Source of the DNA: RGIG9079 sp964567845
Lineage (GTDB): Bacteria; Bacteroidota; Bacteroidia; Bacteroidales; Marinifilaceae
Direction of reading: 5' to 3'
DNA length: 5,720 bases
Assembly (NCBI GenBank): GCA_964567845.1
Contig: CAZMOG010000098.1
Span: 1 to 5,720, forward strand
The notes under the pieces are model-generated. The model was not told where the DNA came from. It made no database searches and saw only the letters and a program-made list of their open reading frames with translations. The stretch's first letter is position 1. Every line of letters begins with the position of its first letter. Shown here one piece after another: positions 1-5,720 of the stretch. The position numbers and the translations under genes are program-made.

Positions 1-16
1 TAGACAGCTTCTTTTT

Positions 17-106
17 TATCCCTAAATATCCCCTTTTATCCTTTCACAACATATTTTAACTAAATATTCTTTGATATAAAGTCAATATCCGCTATTTTTG
101 GGGATA
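17..106. promoter_or_regulatory. TATCC motif cluster upstream of the MG2 gene
   Basis: TATCC occurs at 17-21, 27-31 and 37-41, exactly ten bases apart, so about one helical turn. It occurs again at 86-90, and its inverse GGATA is at 102-106. The last two form an inverted repeat with an 11-base centre that encloses the predicted -7 element at 93-100. This layout would suit a regulator binding site, but no regulator is known for it and short AT-rich motifs can recur by chance. I see no coding sequence in 1-126; the upstream gene lies outside the window. Confidence 0.3.
70..100 (+). promoter_or_regulatory. Bacteroidetes-type promoter of the MG2 gene
   Basis: A TTTG at 70-73 (-33 element) is separated by 19 bases from TATTTTTG at 93-100, which fits the Bacteroidetes -7 consensus TAnnTTTG. 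Transcription would begin a few bases after 100, leaving a leader of roughly 20 bases before the ATG at 127. An AGGA at 120-123 lies close to the start codon but with very short spacing, so its role in translation is doubtful. Confidence 0.65.
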
Positions 107-126
107 AACATTAATCATTAGGAACT

Positions 127-2877
127 ATGGTTACATTTCTCAGAGCAATATTTATATTTATCGCTATTGTTTGGGCTACTCAAATATCTATGGGACAAAA
201 GGTCCGCACAAGAGGAGCTGCCGAGATCCCCTCAACCTCGGTAATCGACACCACTCCATTTAATCAGCGCTTGATTAACGAAATGTTCGATTACATGTAC
301 TCGACTCGCGAGGAGAAGTTATATCTGCATACAGACAAAGAGAGCTGTCAACCTACCGACACAATCTGGTTTCGTGGCTATCTAATATCGGCAGCAACCA
401 ACAAACTTGCCGACTACAGCCGATACATTTACGTTGAACTAATCGACAAGAACAACCGAGTATATTGGCGTGAAAAAGTTGCCAGGAATGAATCCGACTC
501 CACATTTTCCGGCTATTTCCCCATTCACGACAACATTACACAAGGTGAATACTTCCTGCGTGCATACACCTATTGGCAACAGAATCAGAATGACAGGAAT
601 GTATATCGCAAAAGAATCAGAGTAATAAATCCATTCGACCATAAAGTTGAGTGCAAAATGGAGGTTGATTCATTGGGTAGCGGTAAACGCACACTTAAAG
701 TAAGTTTTGTAAATTACCTTGATGAGAAATACAATAACGTTCCATTCCACTATGTCATTCCGGGCGAAACACCGGAAAACACCCTAATGAACAGTTCAAC
801 CGGTCTAAATGGAGTTGCTAAGATTGAAATTAAGAGACCTGAGTCAGACCATATCTGGATAAGATTTACCGACCAGGCCAAATGGGACTTTGAGACCTAC
901 AGCAGAATCCCGGGCAGTAAATTATCATATAATGTTCAACTATTCCCCGAGGGTGGCTATCTGATTCCAAATGCTACACAGAAAATAGGTTTTAAGAGTA
1001 TTGGAACCGACGGTTTGGGTATTGCCATAAATGGATACATTCAAGACAACGAAGGTAATATTATAACAAAAGTCCAGAGTAACCACCTTGGAATGGGGCA
1101 CTTTGTAATCAATACAACAAATGCAGAGAACTACACTTTGGTGGTTCAGAATAGCGAAGGCAACACAAAGAGTTACCAATTACCAAAAGCTAACAGCAAG
1201 GCCTTTGCCATTGCACTTACAAACAATAATGCCAACATTACATACAACATTCTTGGCAATGGCAACTTTGACAATATGTCGCTCTATATCCACAACCGCG
1301 GAATACCATTAGGTGTAATAAATGCCAAAAAGAACATAGGCAAGACCTTGGAACTTGCCACCGCCCCCGAGGGTGTTATTCATTTTGTCCTAATCGACAC
1401 AACCGGTAAGATACAGAGTGAAAGAGTGTGGTTTAATCGCAAGCAAGAGCGTAACTATATTGAGATTGCAACTCCGGAACAGAGAGTAACTCCAAGAAAC
1501 GACGCACAAATTACCCTAAACCTAATCTCGCCCACACAAGAAACGATTAATGGAAACTTCTCAATTTCGGTAATTAACAATGGTCAAGGCGAGGTGGATA
1601 TGGTAAGCGGTGGTATTGAGAGCTACACCCTTATGACAAGTGACCTGACCGGATACATTGAGCAAGCCGGCTACTACTTTGAGAAATATGACAAAGAGCA
1701 CATCGACGCTCTTGATAACCTGATGCTTACCCAGGGGTGGAGCCGTTTCAATATCGAGGAGATTCTTGCCCATGCAAAACTTCCCGAACCTAAATATTTT
1801 GTTGAGCGAGGCCAATATCTCAGCGGCTACGTTAAAAACTTTTTAGGCAAAGACTCAAAGGGGGCAACAATCCGCATCTTCGGAAATAACGGAATATTGG
1901 CTCAATGCACCACAAATGAAAAGGGTCGTTTCATTAACGAGGATATTTGGTTTGACGAGGGCACACGATTCACAGTACAGGCAATCAGCGCCAAAGGCAA
2001 AAAGAGCATAGAGTTACTACTTGATGAACAACAATTTGAAACACCCACATTTGTAATGCCGCCAATGCTTGCAAAATTATACAATGACCAAGAGTTTTAT
2101 CGTAGATATGGAAAAGATTACATCTTTGCTGACAATGGCGAGAAACTCTCAACCTTTGGTATTGTGAATGTCAGTACAGAAACTGTAAAAGAGACCTCGT
2201 TCCAATCGGCCAACGCCCTTCGTGCACGTCGCGAAGAGGAGAAGAAATATCACGATGATGAGCGCAATCTGTTTATGTTGGGCATAACCGATATCAGAGA
2301 ATTCGGCCATACCCGCTCGGCTGCTGCCGAAATTTATATTGCAGGCGAGGATGCCAAAAATTACCCAAAGCCAGAAATGCGATACGACAGAGCAAAGAGT
2401 AAAATTCAAAAATCGGAAGCTCCCACAACCGTTGAGACAAAGTTTGCCGGCCACTCAGCCGAGAAGTACACCTCTCCTCTATCAGGAACGAACAGATCTA
2501 TAAACAACCAACTATCATACATGGGAGGTGGCTATTTTGTTACAGAAAATCAGAGCGTACCTGTTACCGGTATTGCAATTGCCGAGAGTGTAGACATTGA
2601 TTTTAATGTTCAGACAATAGTGCCATTGGCACCTCAGAAGAGTGGCAAACAGTTCTATAAACCGAGCTATAATGTTTTCAACGAAGCTCTCAAAGAGGTT
2701 ATCGACGAGAAGATTACACGCTATTGGAATCCTGCGGTCAAGATAAATTCAGAAACCCCATTCACATTCAGTTTCCCCACAGCTGCCGGCGATGGTAATC
2801 AAAGCTACACCATAACCGTCGAGGGAATCGATACCGATGGCAATGCCATAACCGAACAACTCATTTATCGTCTGTAA
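127..2877 (+). CDS. Secreted MG2-domain (macroglobulin-like) protein with carboxypeptidase-regulatory-like domain
   Basis: This 916-residue protein belongs to a large Bacteroidetes family of envelope proteins with an alpha-2-macroglobulin-like MG2 domain; no precise function is established. A signal peptide covers about residues 1-23 (hydrophobic core 8-17, likely cut near SMG/Q). The MG2-like region is about 64-167, starting with the typical EKLYLHTDKESC. The family hallmark LFPEGGYL is at 272-279 and LTQGWSRF at 534-541. A carboxypeptidase-regulatory-like beta fold follows at about 562-635 with the typical KGRF turn at 599-602. The C-terminal hallmark YWNPAV is at 866-871, followed by an Ig-like strand ending in VEGIDTDG (898-905). 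Residues 690-860 sit where relatives often carry a TonB-plug-like segment, but here that part is low in recognisable motifs and I cannot confirm a plug. No beta-barrel follows. It is probably periplasmic or outer-membrane associated. The ATG at 127 is chosen because it gives a full signal peptide just downstream of a good promoter. The gene ends inside a repeat found again at 5085. Confidence 0.88.
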   Translation: MVTFLRAIFIFIAIVWATQISMGQKVRTRGAAEIPSTSVIDTTPFNQRLINEMFDYMYSTREEKLYLHTDKESCQPTDTIWFRGYLISAATNKLADYSRYIYVELIDKNNRVYWREKVARNESDSTFSGYFPIHDNITQGEYFLRAYTYWQQNQNDRNVYRKRIRVINPFDHKVECKMEVDSLGSGKRTLKVSFVNYLDEKYNNVPFHYVIPGETPENTLMNSSTGLNGVAKIEIKRPESDHIWIRFTDQAKWDFETYSRIPGSKLSYNVQLFPEGGYLIPNATQKIGFKSIGTDGLGIAINGYIQDNEGNIITKVQSNHLGMGHFVINTTNAENYTLVVQNSEGNTKSYQLPKANSKAFAIALTNNNANITYNILGNGNFDNMSLYIHNRGIPLGVINAKKNIGKTLELATAPEGVIHFVLIDTTGKIQSERVWFNRKQERNYIEIATPEQRVTPRNDAQITLNLISPTQETINGNFSISVINNGQGEVDMVSGGIESYTLMTSDLTGYIEQAGYYFEKYDKEHIDALDNLMLTQGWSRFNIEEILAHAKLPEPKYFVERGQYLSGYVKNFLGKDSKGATIRIFGNNGILAQCTTNEKGRFINEDIWFDEGTRFTVQAISAKGKKSIELLLDEQQFETPTFVMPPMLAKLYNDQEFYRRYGKDYIFADNGEKLSTFGIVNVSTETVKETSFQSANALRARREEEKKYHDDERNLFMLGITDIREFGHTRSAAAEIYIAGEDAKNYPKPEMRYDRAKSKIQKSEAPTTVETKFAGHSAEKYTSPLSGTNRSINNQLSYMGGGYFVTENQSVPVTGIAIAESVDIDFNVQTIVPLAPQKSGKQFYKPSYNVFNEALKEVIDEKITRYWNPAVKINSETPFTFSFPTAAGDGNQSYTITVEGIDTDGNAITEQLIYRL

Positions 2878-2882
2878 AAAAA
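2854..2882 (+). repeat. 29-base direct repeat, copy 1 (3' end of MG2 gene)
   Basis: Perfect match to 5085-5113. It begins GAACAACTCATTTATC and runs through the MG2 gene's stop codon into a run of A (seven here, nine in copy 2). This copy is functional coding sequence, encoding the last residues QLIYRL. Sequence before and after the repeat differs between copies, so the boundaries are sharp. See copy 2 and the enclosed block. Confidence 0.95.
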
Positions 2883-2901
2883 TTCAGCCAAACTAACAAT
2901 A

Positions 2902-3298
2902 TCATCGAACATTTAAGGAATCTAACATTAGCTCCCTAATTAGCCTATTTTGAATTGGGCTTCCTATCACAACAATTTTGTTATCTACATTCAGTAACAT
3001 ACTCTGAAAAGGCTCCAAGTCAAAAGCATCATTATGTCTAATAAAAATCTCGTTCTTATCAAAACTCATAGGATAGTTAAAGTTTGCCAATTTAATAAGT
3101 ATTTATGTATGTAAGAATTTTATAATTATCACTTTTCAATACATTATTAATTGTATCTACTCCACCTTTTGTGAACACAAGACTATCCGGTATTTTAATT
3201 TCTTTACTGTACCACTTCTGAACGATATCTTCTATGCTATTACCGCACGATAGCAGTATAGATAGCAAAATAAAAAACATAGAACTCTTTAACTTCAT
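2902..3298 (-). pseudogene. Thioredoxin-like lipoprotein, internally deleted and frameshifted
   Basis: Two adjacent reading frames on the - strand together resemble the two ends of a Bacteroides thioredoxin-like lipoprotein family that sits near NVEALA and propeller genes. The 5' part (3298-3092) starts with a signal peptide and lipobox, ILLSC, with Cys18 as the likely lipidated residue. It continues with QKWYSKEIKIPDSLVF and breaks off after YKILTYIN, just where relatives, as I recall them, carry the CxxC-type segment, and hits a stop at 3094-3092. The 3' part resumes in another frame with NFNYPMSFD and ends with the typical NKIVVIGSPIQNRLIREL. About 50-70 residues seem to be missing, and the frame is shifted at the junction near 3091-3105. 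The gene is therefore read as inactivated by an internal deletion. A short truncated lipoprotein of 68 residues could still be made. The family assignment is from recalled patterns, not a search. Confidence 0.72.
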
Positions 3299-3316
3299 GA
3301 CAAATCACTCTAAACT

Positions 3317-3348
3317 CTTGCAAATATAATTCATTCTTTTTAGTTTTG
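3317..3348 (+). promoter_or_regulatory. Promoter of the NVEALA/propeller operon
   Basis: TAGTTTTG at 3341-3348 fits the -7 consensus TAnnTTTG. A CTTG at 3317-3320 (one mismatch from TTTG) lies 20 bases upstream as the -33 element. The start site would fall near 3355, leaving a leader of only about 15 bases before the ATG at 3369, with no Shine-Dalgarno sequence. It overlaps almost completely with the opposite-strand promoter. Confidence 0.55.
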
Positions 3349-3352
3349 CAAA
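3321..3352 (-). promoter_or_regulatory. Promoter of the thioredoxin-like lipoprotein pseudogene
   Basis: On the - strand, TTTG (bases 3352-3349) is followed after 20 bases by TATATTTG (3328-3321), a full match to the Bacteroidetes -33/-7 pattern. The start site would be near 3315, about 17 bases before the ATG at 3298. The -33 TTTG directly abuts the -7 element of the + strand promoter, and the reverse also holds, so both cannot easily be occupied together. Confidence 0.55.
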
Positions 3353-3368
3353 ATGACTATTAATTCGC

Positions 3369-3638
3369 ATGAAAAAGATTATTACCATTATCGCAACTGT
3401 CGTGTTTGTCTTGATTGCAGTATTGCCCATTACAAACAATAAATTACAAGTACAAACAAACTCTGTCCTATCAAAAAATATTGAAGCCTTAACTACGCCA
3501 GAAAACATTGATACCGCATACGGATACAAAAAGCAAAGGGTAAAAGTTAATGGAGAACGAAAAGATTGTTGTGTCGTTTCACAACCTTCTGACAAATGTA
3601 GTGTTGCTGAAATTGGATGTATTGTAATATCAGATTAG
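3369..3638 (+). CDS. NVEALA-family small secreted cysteine peptide
   Basis: This 89-residue protein fits the NVEALA family (Pfam PF14055 as I recall), small exported proteins of Bacteroidales with no established function. Residues 1-20 form a hydrophobic signal peptide with a KK n-region. The family motif appears as NIEALT at 37-42. The C-terminal part carries four cysteines, C67, C68, C77 and C84, in the order CC-x8-C-x6-C, preceded by RVKVNGERK. The stop is one base before the start of the propeller lipoprotein gene, so the two are probably translated together. The protein is complete. The identical cysteine spacing in the gene at 4805 supports the family call. It could be a secreted peptide whose mature part lies after the NIEALT motif, but that is inference. 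Confidence 0.82.
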   Translation: MKKIITIIATVVFVLIAVLPITNNKLQVQTNSVLSKNIEALTTPENIDTAYGYKKQRVKVNGERKDCCVVSQPSDKCSVAEIGCIVISD

Positions 3639-3639
3639 C

Positions 3640-4797
3640 ATGAGACTCTTACTTTGTATAATATTTATTATCCTACTTGGTTGCAAAGAGAATTCTCATA
3701 GCGGTAATGGAATAATTATGAAATCCTCCATTAATGAACTTGATCTTATTGACAACATATATCTTGACGAATGGATTGATTCTATACAGTACGTAAAACT
3801 TGAAACTAATGATTCATGCTTAATTGGTGACATTACTCAAGCCCTATATGTCGCAAATAAATGGGTTATTTTTGATTACACCAGCCAATCTATATTCTTA
3901 TATGACAAATATGGAGCGTTCATTCGTAAAGTAGGCAACCGCGGTAGAGGTCCAGAAGAATACCTTAAGACATCAAATATTATGGTAAACAATATTACAG
4001 GAGAAATTCTTGTATATTGTTACTTGACTAATCGTCTTTTATATTTCACGAATGAAGGTATATTCAGAAAATGTACACAATTTAAACGTCCAAATAGCGC
4101 CCCAATCAGAAATACTGCACTGATTAATAACGGAAATATTATTTGTTATTCATACGATTATAGTTACCAGGAAATAGGAGAAAACGGCTCGGGCGTATGG
4201 GAAATGGACTCACTTGGAAATTTTATTAAAAGCTATTTTACCCAAGAAACATTATATCCTGCTGTACACAACTTAACATCTCCATACATTACAACAACAG
4301 GTAATTACAATGAAAATGTATATATAAGAGATGCAATTTTTAGCAACTTATATTGTATCAGTAACAATAAATTAGACACTATTATTCTATACGAGTATGA
4401 CAATCCGGAATACTTATCATATGCCGGGAAAACTTTATATGATGGCAAAGGATGGTACATACCTGTCTCAAATTGCGCTATGAATACCAACAATTGGATT
4501 TTTAATTATTGGGACGATATTTCTGAGAATCTATTTATTTCTCTTTACAACAAGAAGAACACCCAAATACAATATACAAAATCATGGACACTGAATTCTA
4601 ATGGTATTACAACTATAATACCTAACTCCTTACCAACAATTTCAAATATAACTAATGCCATAGTATTTATAGCTTCATATAAGTCTCCTAAAAATATAGA
4701 ATCCTATAAAACTCCTATTGATTCGACATTGCACCAACTACTAAATTCTATGAATGAAGACGATAATCCTATTTTACAAATTGCATATACTAAATAA
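3640..4797 (+). CDS. 6-bladed beta-propeller lipoprotein
   Basis: This 385-residue protein has a short lipoprotein signal (hydrophobic 3-13, lipobox LLGC with Cys15 lipidated). After the cysteine comes KEN, an acidic/lysine start that may favour surface export in Bacteroidetes. The body fits the Bacteroidetes 6-bladed beta-propeller family (PF17170-like). The first strand is IQYVKLETNDSCLIGDI at 49-65. Next comes a blade with WVIFDYTSQSIFLYDKYG (75-92), followed by the hallmark VGNRGRGPEEY at 98-108. No catalytic motif is seen; such propellers usually bind proteins or ligands. It starts one base after the NVEALA gene and stops seven bases before the second NVEALA gene, so it is the middle gene of an operon. 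The reading frame is intact and of normal length for the family. It is markedly AT-rich compared with the MG2 and pgk genes. A role as receptor or processing partner of the flanking peptides is inferred from position only. Confidence 0.82.
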   Translation: MRLLLCIIFIILLGCKENSHSGNGIIMKSSINELDLIDNIYLDEWIDSIQYVKLETNDSCLIGDITQALYVANKWVIFDYTSQSIFLYDKYGAFIRKVGNRGRGPEEYLKTSNIMVNNITGEILVYCYLTNRLLYFTNEGIFRKCTQFKRPNSAPIRNTALINNGNIICYSYDYSYQEIGENGSGVWEMDSLGNFIKSYFTQETLYPAVHNLTSPYITTTGNYNENVYIRDAIFSNLYCISNNKLDTIILYEYDNPEYLSYAGKTLYDGKGWYIPVSNCAMNTNNWIFNYWDDISENLFISLYNKKNTQIQYTKSWTLNSNGITTIIPNSLPTISNITNAIVFIASYKSPKNIESYKTPIDSTLHQLLNSMNEDDNPILQIAYTK

Positions 4798-4804
4798 CAT
4801 CAAT

Positions 4805-5085
4805 ATGACACATTTAAGAAAATCTGTATGGATGATTGTATCCATTATGGCGATATCATTTTAATGATATTCATTATAGCACGTGACGACAAGCACAACA
4901 GGTCTATTATCAATGCAAATGTTTCTGCTCTAACAAATGGAGAAACTCAGCAATGGGTAGTTGGGTACATTGAAGGAGAAGTAAAAATTAAAGGCGAAGG
5001 TAAAAAGAAATGTTGTATAAAAGGAGATGATAATGACTTATGTAATTTATCTATTATAAGATGCGTTGTTTATGAGAACAAATAG
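4805..5085 (+). pseudogene. Second NVEALA-family peptide, frameshifted in the signal peptide
   Basis: The natural start is the ATG at 4805, seven bases after the propeller gene. It opens MTHLRKSVWMIVSIMAISF, a proper signal-peptide start, and then meets TAA at 4862-4864. The remaining protein is in the next frame. Adding one T to the run TTTT at 4859-4862 would join them into a 93-residue protein with a continuous hydrophobic core (7-25), the motif NVSALTNGE at 39-47, and cysteines 70, 71, 80 and 87 in the pattern CC-x8-C-x6-C. That matches the first peptide exactly. An ATG at 4828 would give an 85-residue product without a good signal peptide, so it is unlikely to be the true start. The single-base loss may be a real mutation, slippage-based switching, or a sequencing error. 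The stop codon's last base is the first base of direct-repeat copy 2. Confidence 0.75.
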
Positions 5086-5113
5086 AACAACTCATTTATC
5101 GTCTGTAAAAAAA
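5085..5113 (+). repeat. 29-base direct repeat, copy 2 (remnant of the MG2 gene end)
   Basis: Identical to 2854-2882, the 3' end of the MG2 gene. Here it has no coding role; it sits after the second NVEALA stop and before the terminator. Its A-run (5107-5115, nine A) forms the T-tract of the pgk terminator on the - strand. This copy, still joined to the terminator, probably marks the original junction between the MG2 gene end and pgk. Confidence 0.95.
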
Positions 5114-5143
5114 AATTACGGGACTCTCAAAAGAGGGTCCCGT
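5107..5143 (-). terminator. Rho-independent terminator of pgk, possibly bidirectional
   Basis: ACGGGACTCTC (5118-5128) pairs with GAGGGTCCCGT (5133-5143) in an 11-bp stem with one G-T wobble and an AAAA loop. Read on the - strand it is followed by AA and nine T (from the A-run 5107-5115), a strong intrinsic terminator placed 24 bases after the pgk stop. On the + strand the hairpin is followed only by TAAATTT, so it may also stop the NVEALA operon but more weakly. Confidence 0.88.
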
Positions 5144-5166
5144 TAAATTTATAGGTAGTTTTGTAA

Positions 5167-5720
5167 TTACTCTCCCTTGATAGCTGCAACACCTGGAAGA
5201 ACCTTACCCTCGATAGCCTCAAGCAAAGCACCTCCACCGGTTGAAATGTATGAAACCTGGTCAGCCATTCCGAACTTATTGATACAAGCAACAGAATCAC
5301 CACCACCAATCAACGAGAATGCACCCTCGGCTGTTGCCTTAGCGATAGCCTCAGCAATTGCTCGTGAACCTGCTGTGAAGTTATCAAACTCGAATACTCC
5401 TGCAGGACCATTCCAAAGGATTGTCTTAGCTCCCTCGATAGCAGCAGCAAACAACTTCTGAGTCTCAGGACCGGCATCCAAGCCCTCCCAACCCTCTGGG
5501 ATCTCCATTGCTGATACAATCTGAGTATTTGCATCATTGCTGAAATCATCGGCAGCTACACAGTCAACTCCCAAAACCAAGTTTACACCCTTAGCCTTAG
5601 CCTGCTCCATGATATTCAAAGCCAAATCCAACTTGTCATCCTCAACAATTGAACGACCAATGTGACCACCCTGAGCCTTAGCAAATGTATATGTCATACC
5701 ACCGCAAAGAATCAAGTTAT
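5167..5720 (-). CDS. pgk: Phosphoglycerate kinase, C-terminal part (cut by window edge)
   Basis: Phosphoglycerate kinase moves a phosphate between 1,3-bisphosphoglycerate and ADP, giving 3-phosphoglycerate and ATP in glycolysis, in the cytosol. The fragment holds about 184 codons of a protein usually near 400-420 residues, covering most of the nucleotide-binding C-terminal domain. Visible family motifs are CGGMTYTFAKAQG near the window edge, WNGPAGVFE (5415-5389), the phosphate-binding GGGDS loop (5307-5293) and STGGGA (5244-5227). The frame is open to the edge; the codon at 5715-5713 is TTG inside the conserved core, so it is an internal leucine and not the start. Base composition is higher in G+C than in the accessory block, as expected of a highly expressed core gene. 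The start and promoter lie beyond 5720. Confidence 0.97.
   Translation of the reverse strand, partial: NLILCGGMTYTFAKAQGGHIGRSIVEDDKLDLALNIMEQAKAKGVNLVLGVDCVAADDFSNDANTQIVSAMEIPEGWEGLDAGPETQKLFAAAIEGAKTILWNGPAGVFEFDNFTAGSRAIAEAIAKATAEGAFSLIGGGDSVACINKFGMADQVSYISTGGGALLEAIEGKVLPGVAAIKGE

Larger units (their letters stand above)
2883..5084. other. Inferred inserted accessory block between direct repeats
   Basis: This approximately 2.2 kb block lies between two perfect 29-base direct repeats and separates the MG2 gene from the pgk terminator. It contains a broken thioredoxin-like lipoprotein gene and the NVEALA/propeller operon. It is poorer in G+C than its flanks: 17 and 16 G+C per 60 bases at 4021-4080 and 4561-4620, against 27 and 28 at 1861-1920 and 2221-2280, and 33 at 5461-5520 in pgk. 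The block's right edge coincides with the stop codon of the second NVEALA gene. No integrase, transposase or terminal inverted repeats are visible, so the mechanism of insertion is unknown. That it is an insertion is inference from the repeat and composition. Confidence 0.65.

Noticed and set aside
2149..2454. 101-residue - strand reading frame inside the MG2 gene
   Set aside because: Antisense to a long, clearly coding frame; composition follows the host gene.
2940..2962. Possible hairpin AGCC...GGCT after the MG2 gene
   Set aside because: Only a four-pair stem with a long AT-rich loop and no T-tract; it lies inside the lipoprotein pseudogene.
2902..3090. Separate small gene on the - strand starting with TTG at 3090
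   Set aside because: Its content looks like the C-terminal end of the thioredoxin-like lipoprotein whose N-terminal end is just upstream, with no promoter or start context of its own.
3305..3595. 96-residue - strand reading frame opposite the first NVEALA gene
   Set aside because: It is antisense to a well-supported gene and covers the divergent promoter region; no family features.
2883..5084. Insertion sequence or integrative element with its own enzyme
   Set aside because: No transposase, integrase or terminal inverted repeats can be found; all frames in the block are explained by the peptide, lipoprotein and broken thioredoxin-like genes.
4828..5085. Reading the second NVEALA gene as an intact 85-residue protein starting at 4828
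   Set aside because: That start yields an acidic, poorly hydrophobic N-terminus. The ATG at 4805 gives a proper signal peptide in the adjacent frame, and one base joins the two.
5177..5461. 94-residue + strand reading frame opposite pgk
   Set aside because: Shadow of the strongly conserved pgk frame; no independent start context.

Overview
The window looks like a chromosomal segment of a Bacteroidales bacterium, species not identifiable. Three things point there. The promoters match the Bacteroidetes primary-sigma pattern (TTTG, 19-20 bases, TAnnTTTG). Gene starts mostly lack Shine-Dalgarno sequences. The families present (MG2-type surface protein, NVEALA peptides, 6-bladed beta-propeller lipoprotein) are typical of the order.

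Layout: (1) 1-126, upstream region with a good promoter and a cluster of TATCC motifs; (2) 127-2877, a 916-residue secreted MG2-domain protein on the + strand; (3) 2883-5084, an AT-rich accessory block; (4) 5107-5143, a strong hairpin terminator; (5) 5167-5720, the C-terminal part of phosphoglycerate kinase (pgk) on the - strand, cut by the window edge.

The accessory block holds a broken thioredoxin-like lipoprotein gene on the - strand (3298 to 2902). Divergent from it is a compact + strand operon: an NVEALA-family small secreted cysteine peptide, a 6-bladed beta-propeller lipoprotein, and a second NVEALA peptide with a one-base frameshift in its signal peptide. The two arms are driven by promoters that overlap face to face. 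The two peptides share the same cysteine spacing (CC-x8-C-x6-C), which suggests a small exported cysteine-peptide system with a lipoprotein partner. Its biochemical role is not known to me. Two of its four genes are damaged, so the locus seems to be decaying or changing.

The most striking structural point is a perfect 29-base direct repeat flanking the block. The last 22 bases of the MG2 gene through its stop codon region, plus the following A-run, occur again at 5085-5113, immediately before the pgk terminator. The simplest reading is that the MG2 gene and pgk were once convergent neighbours sharing this junction, and that the roughly 2.2 kb block was inserted there, duplicating the gene end. 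No integrase or transposase is present.
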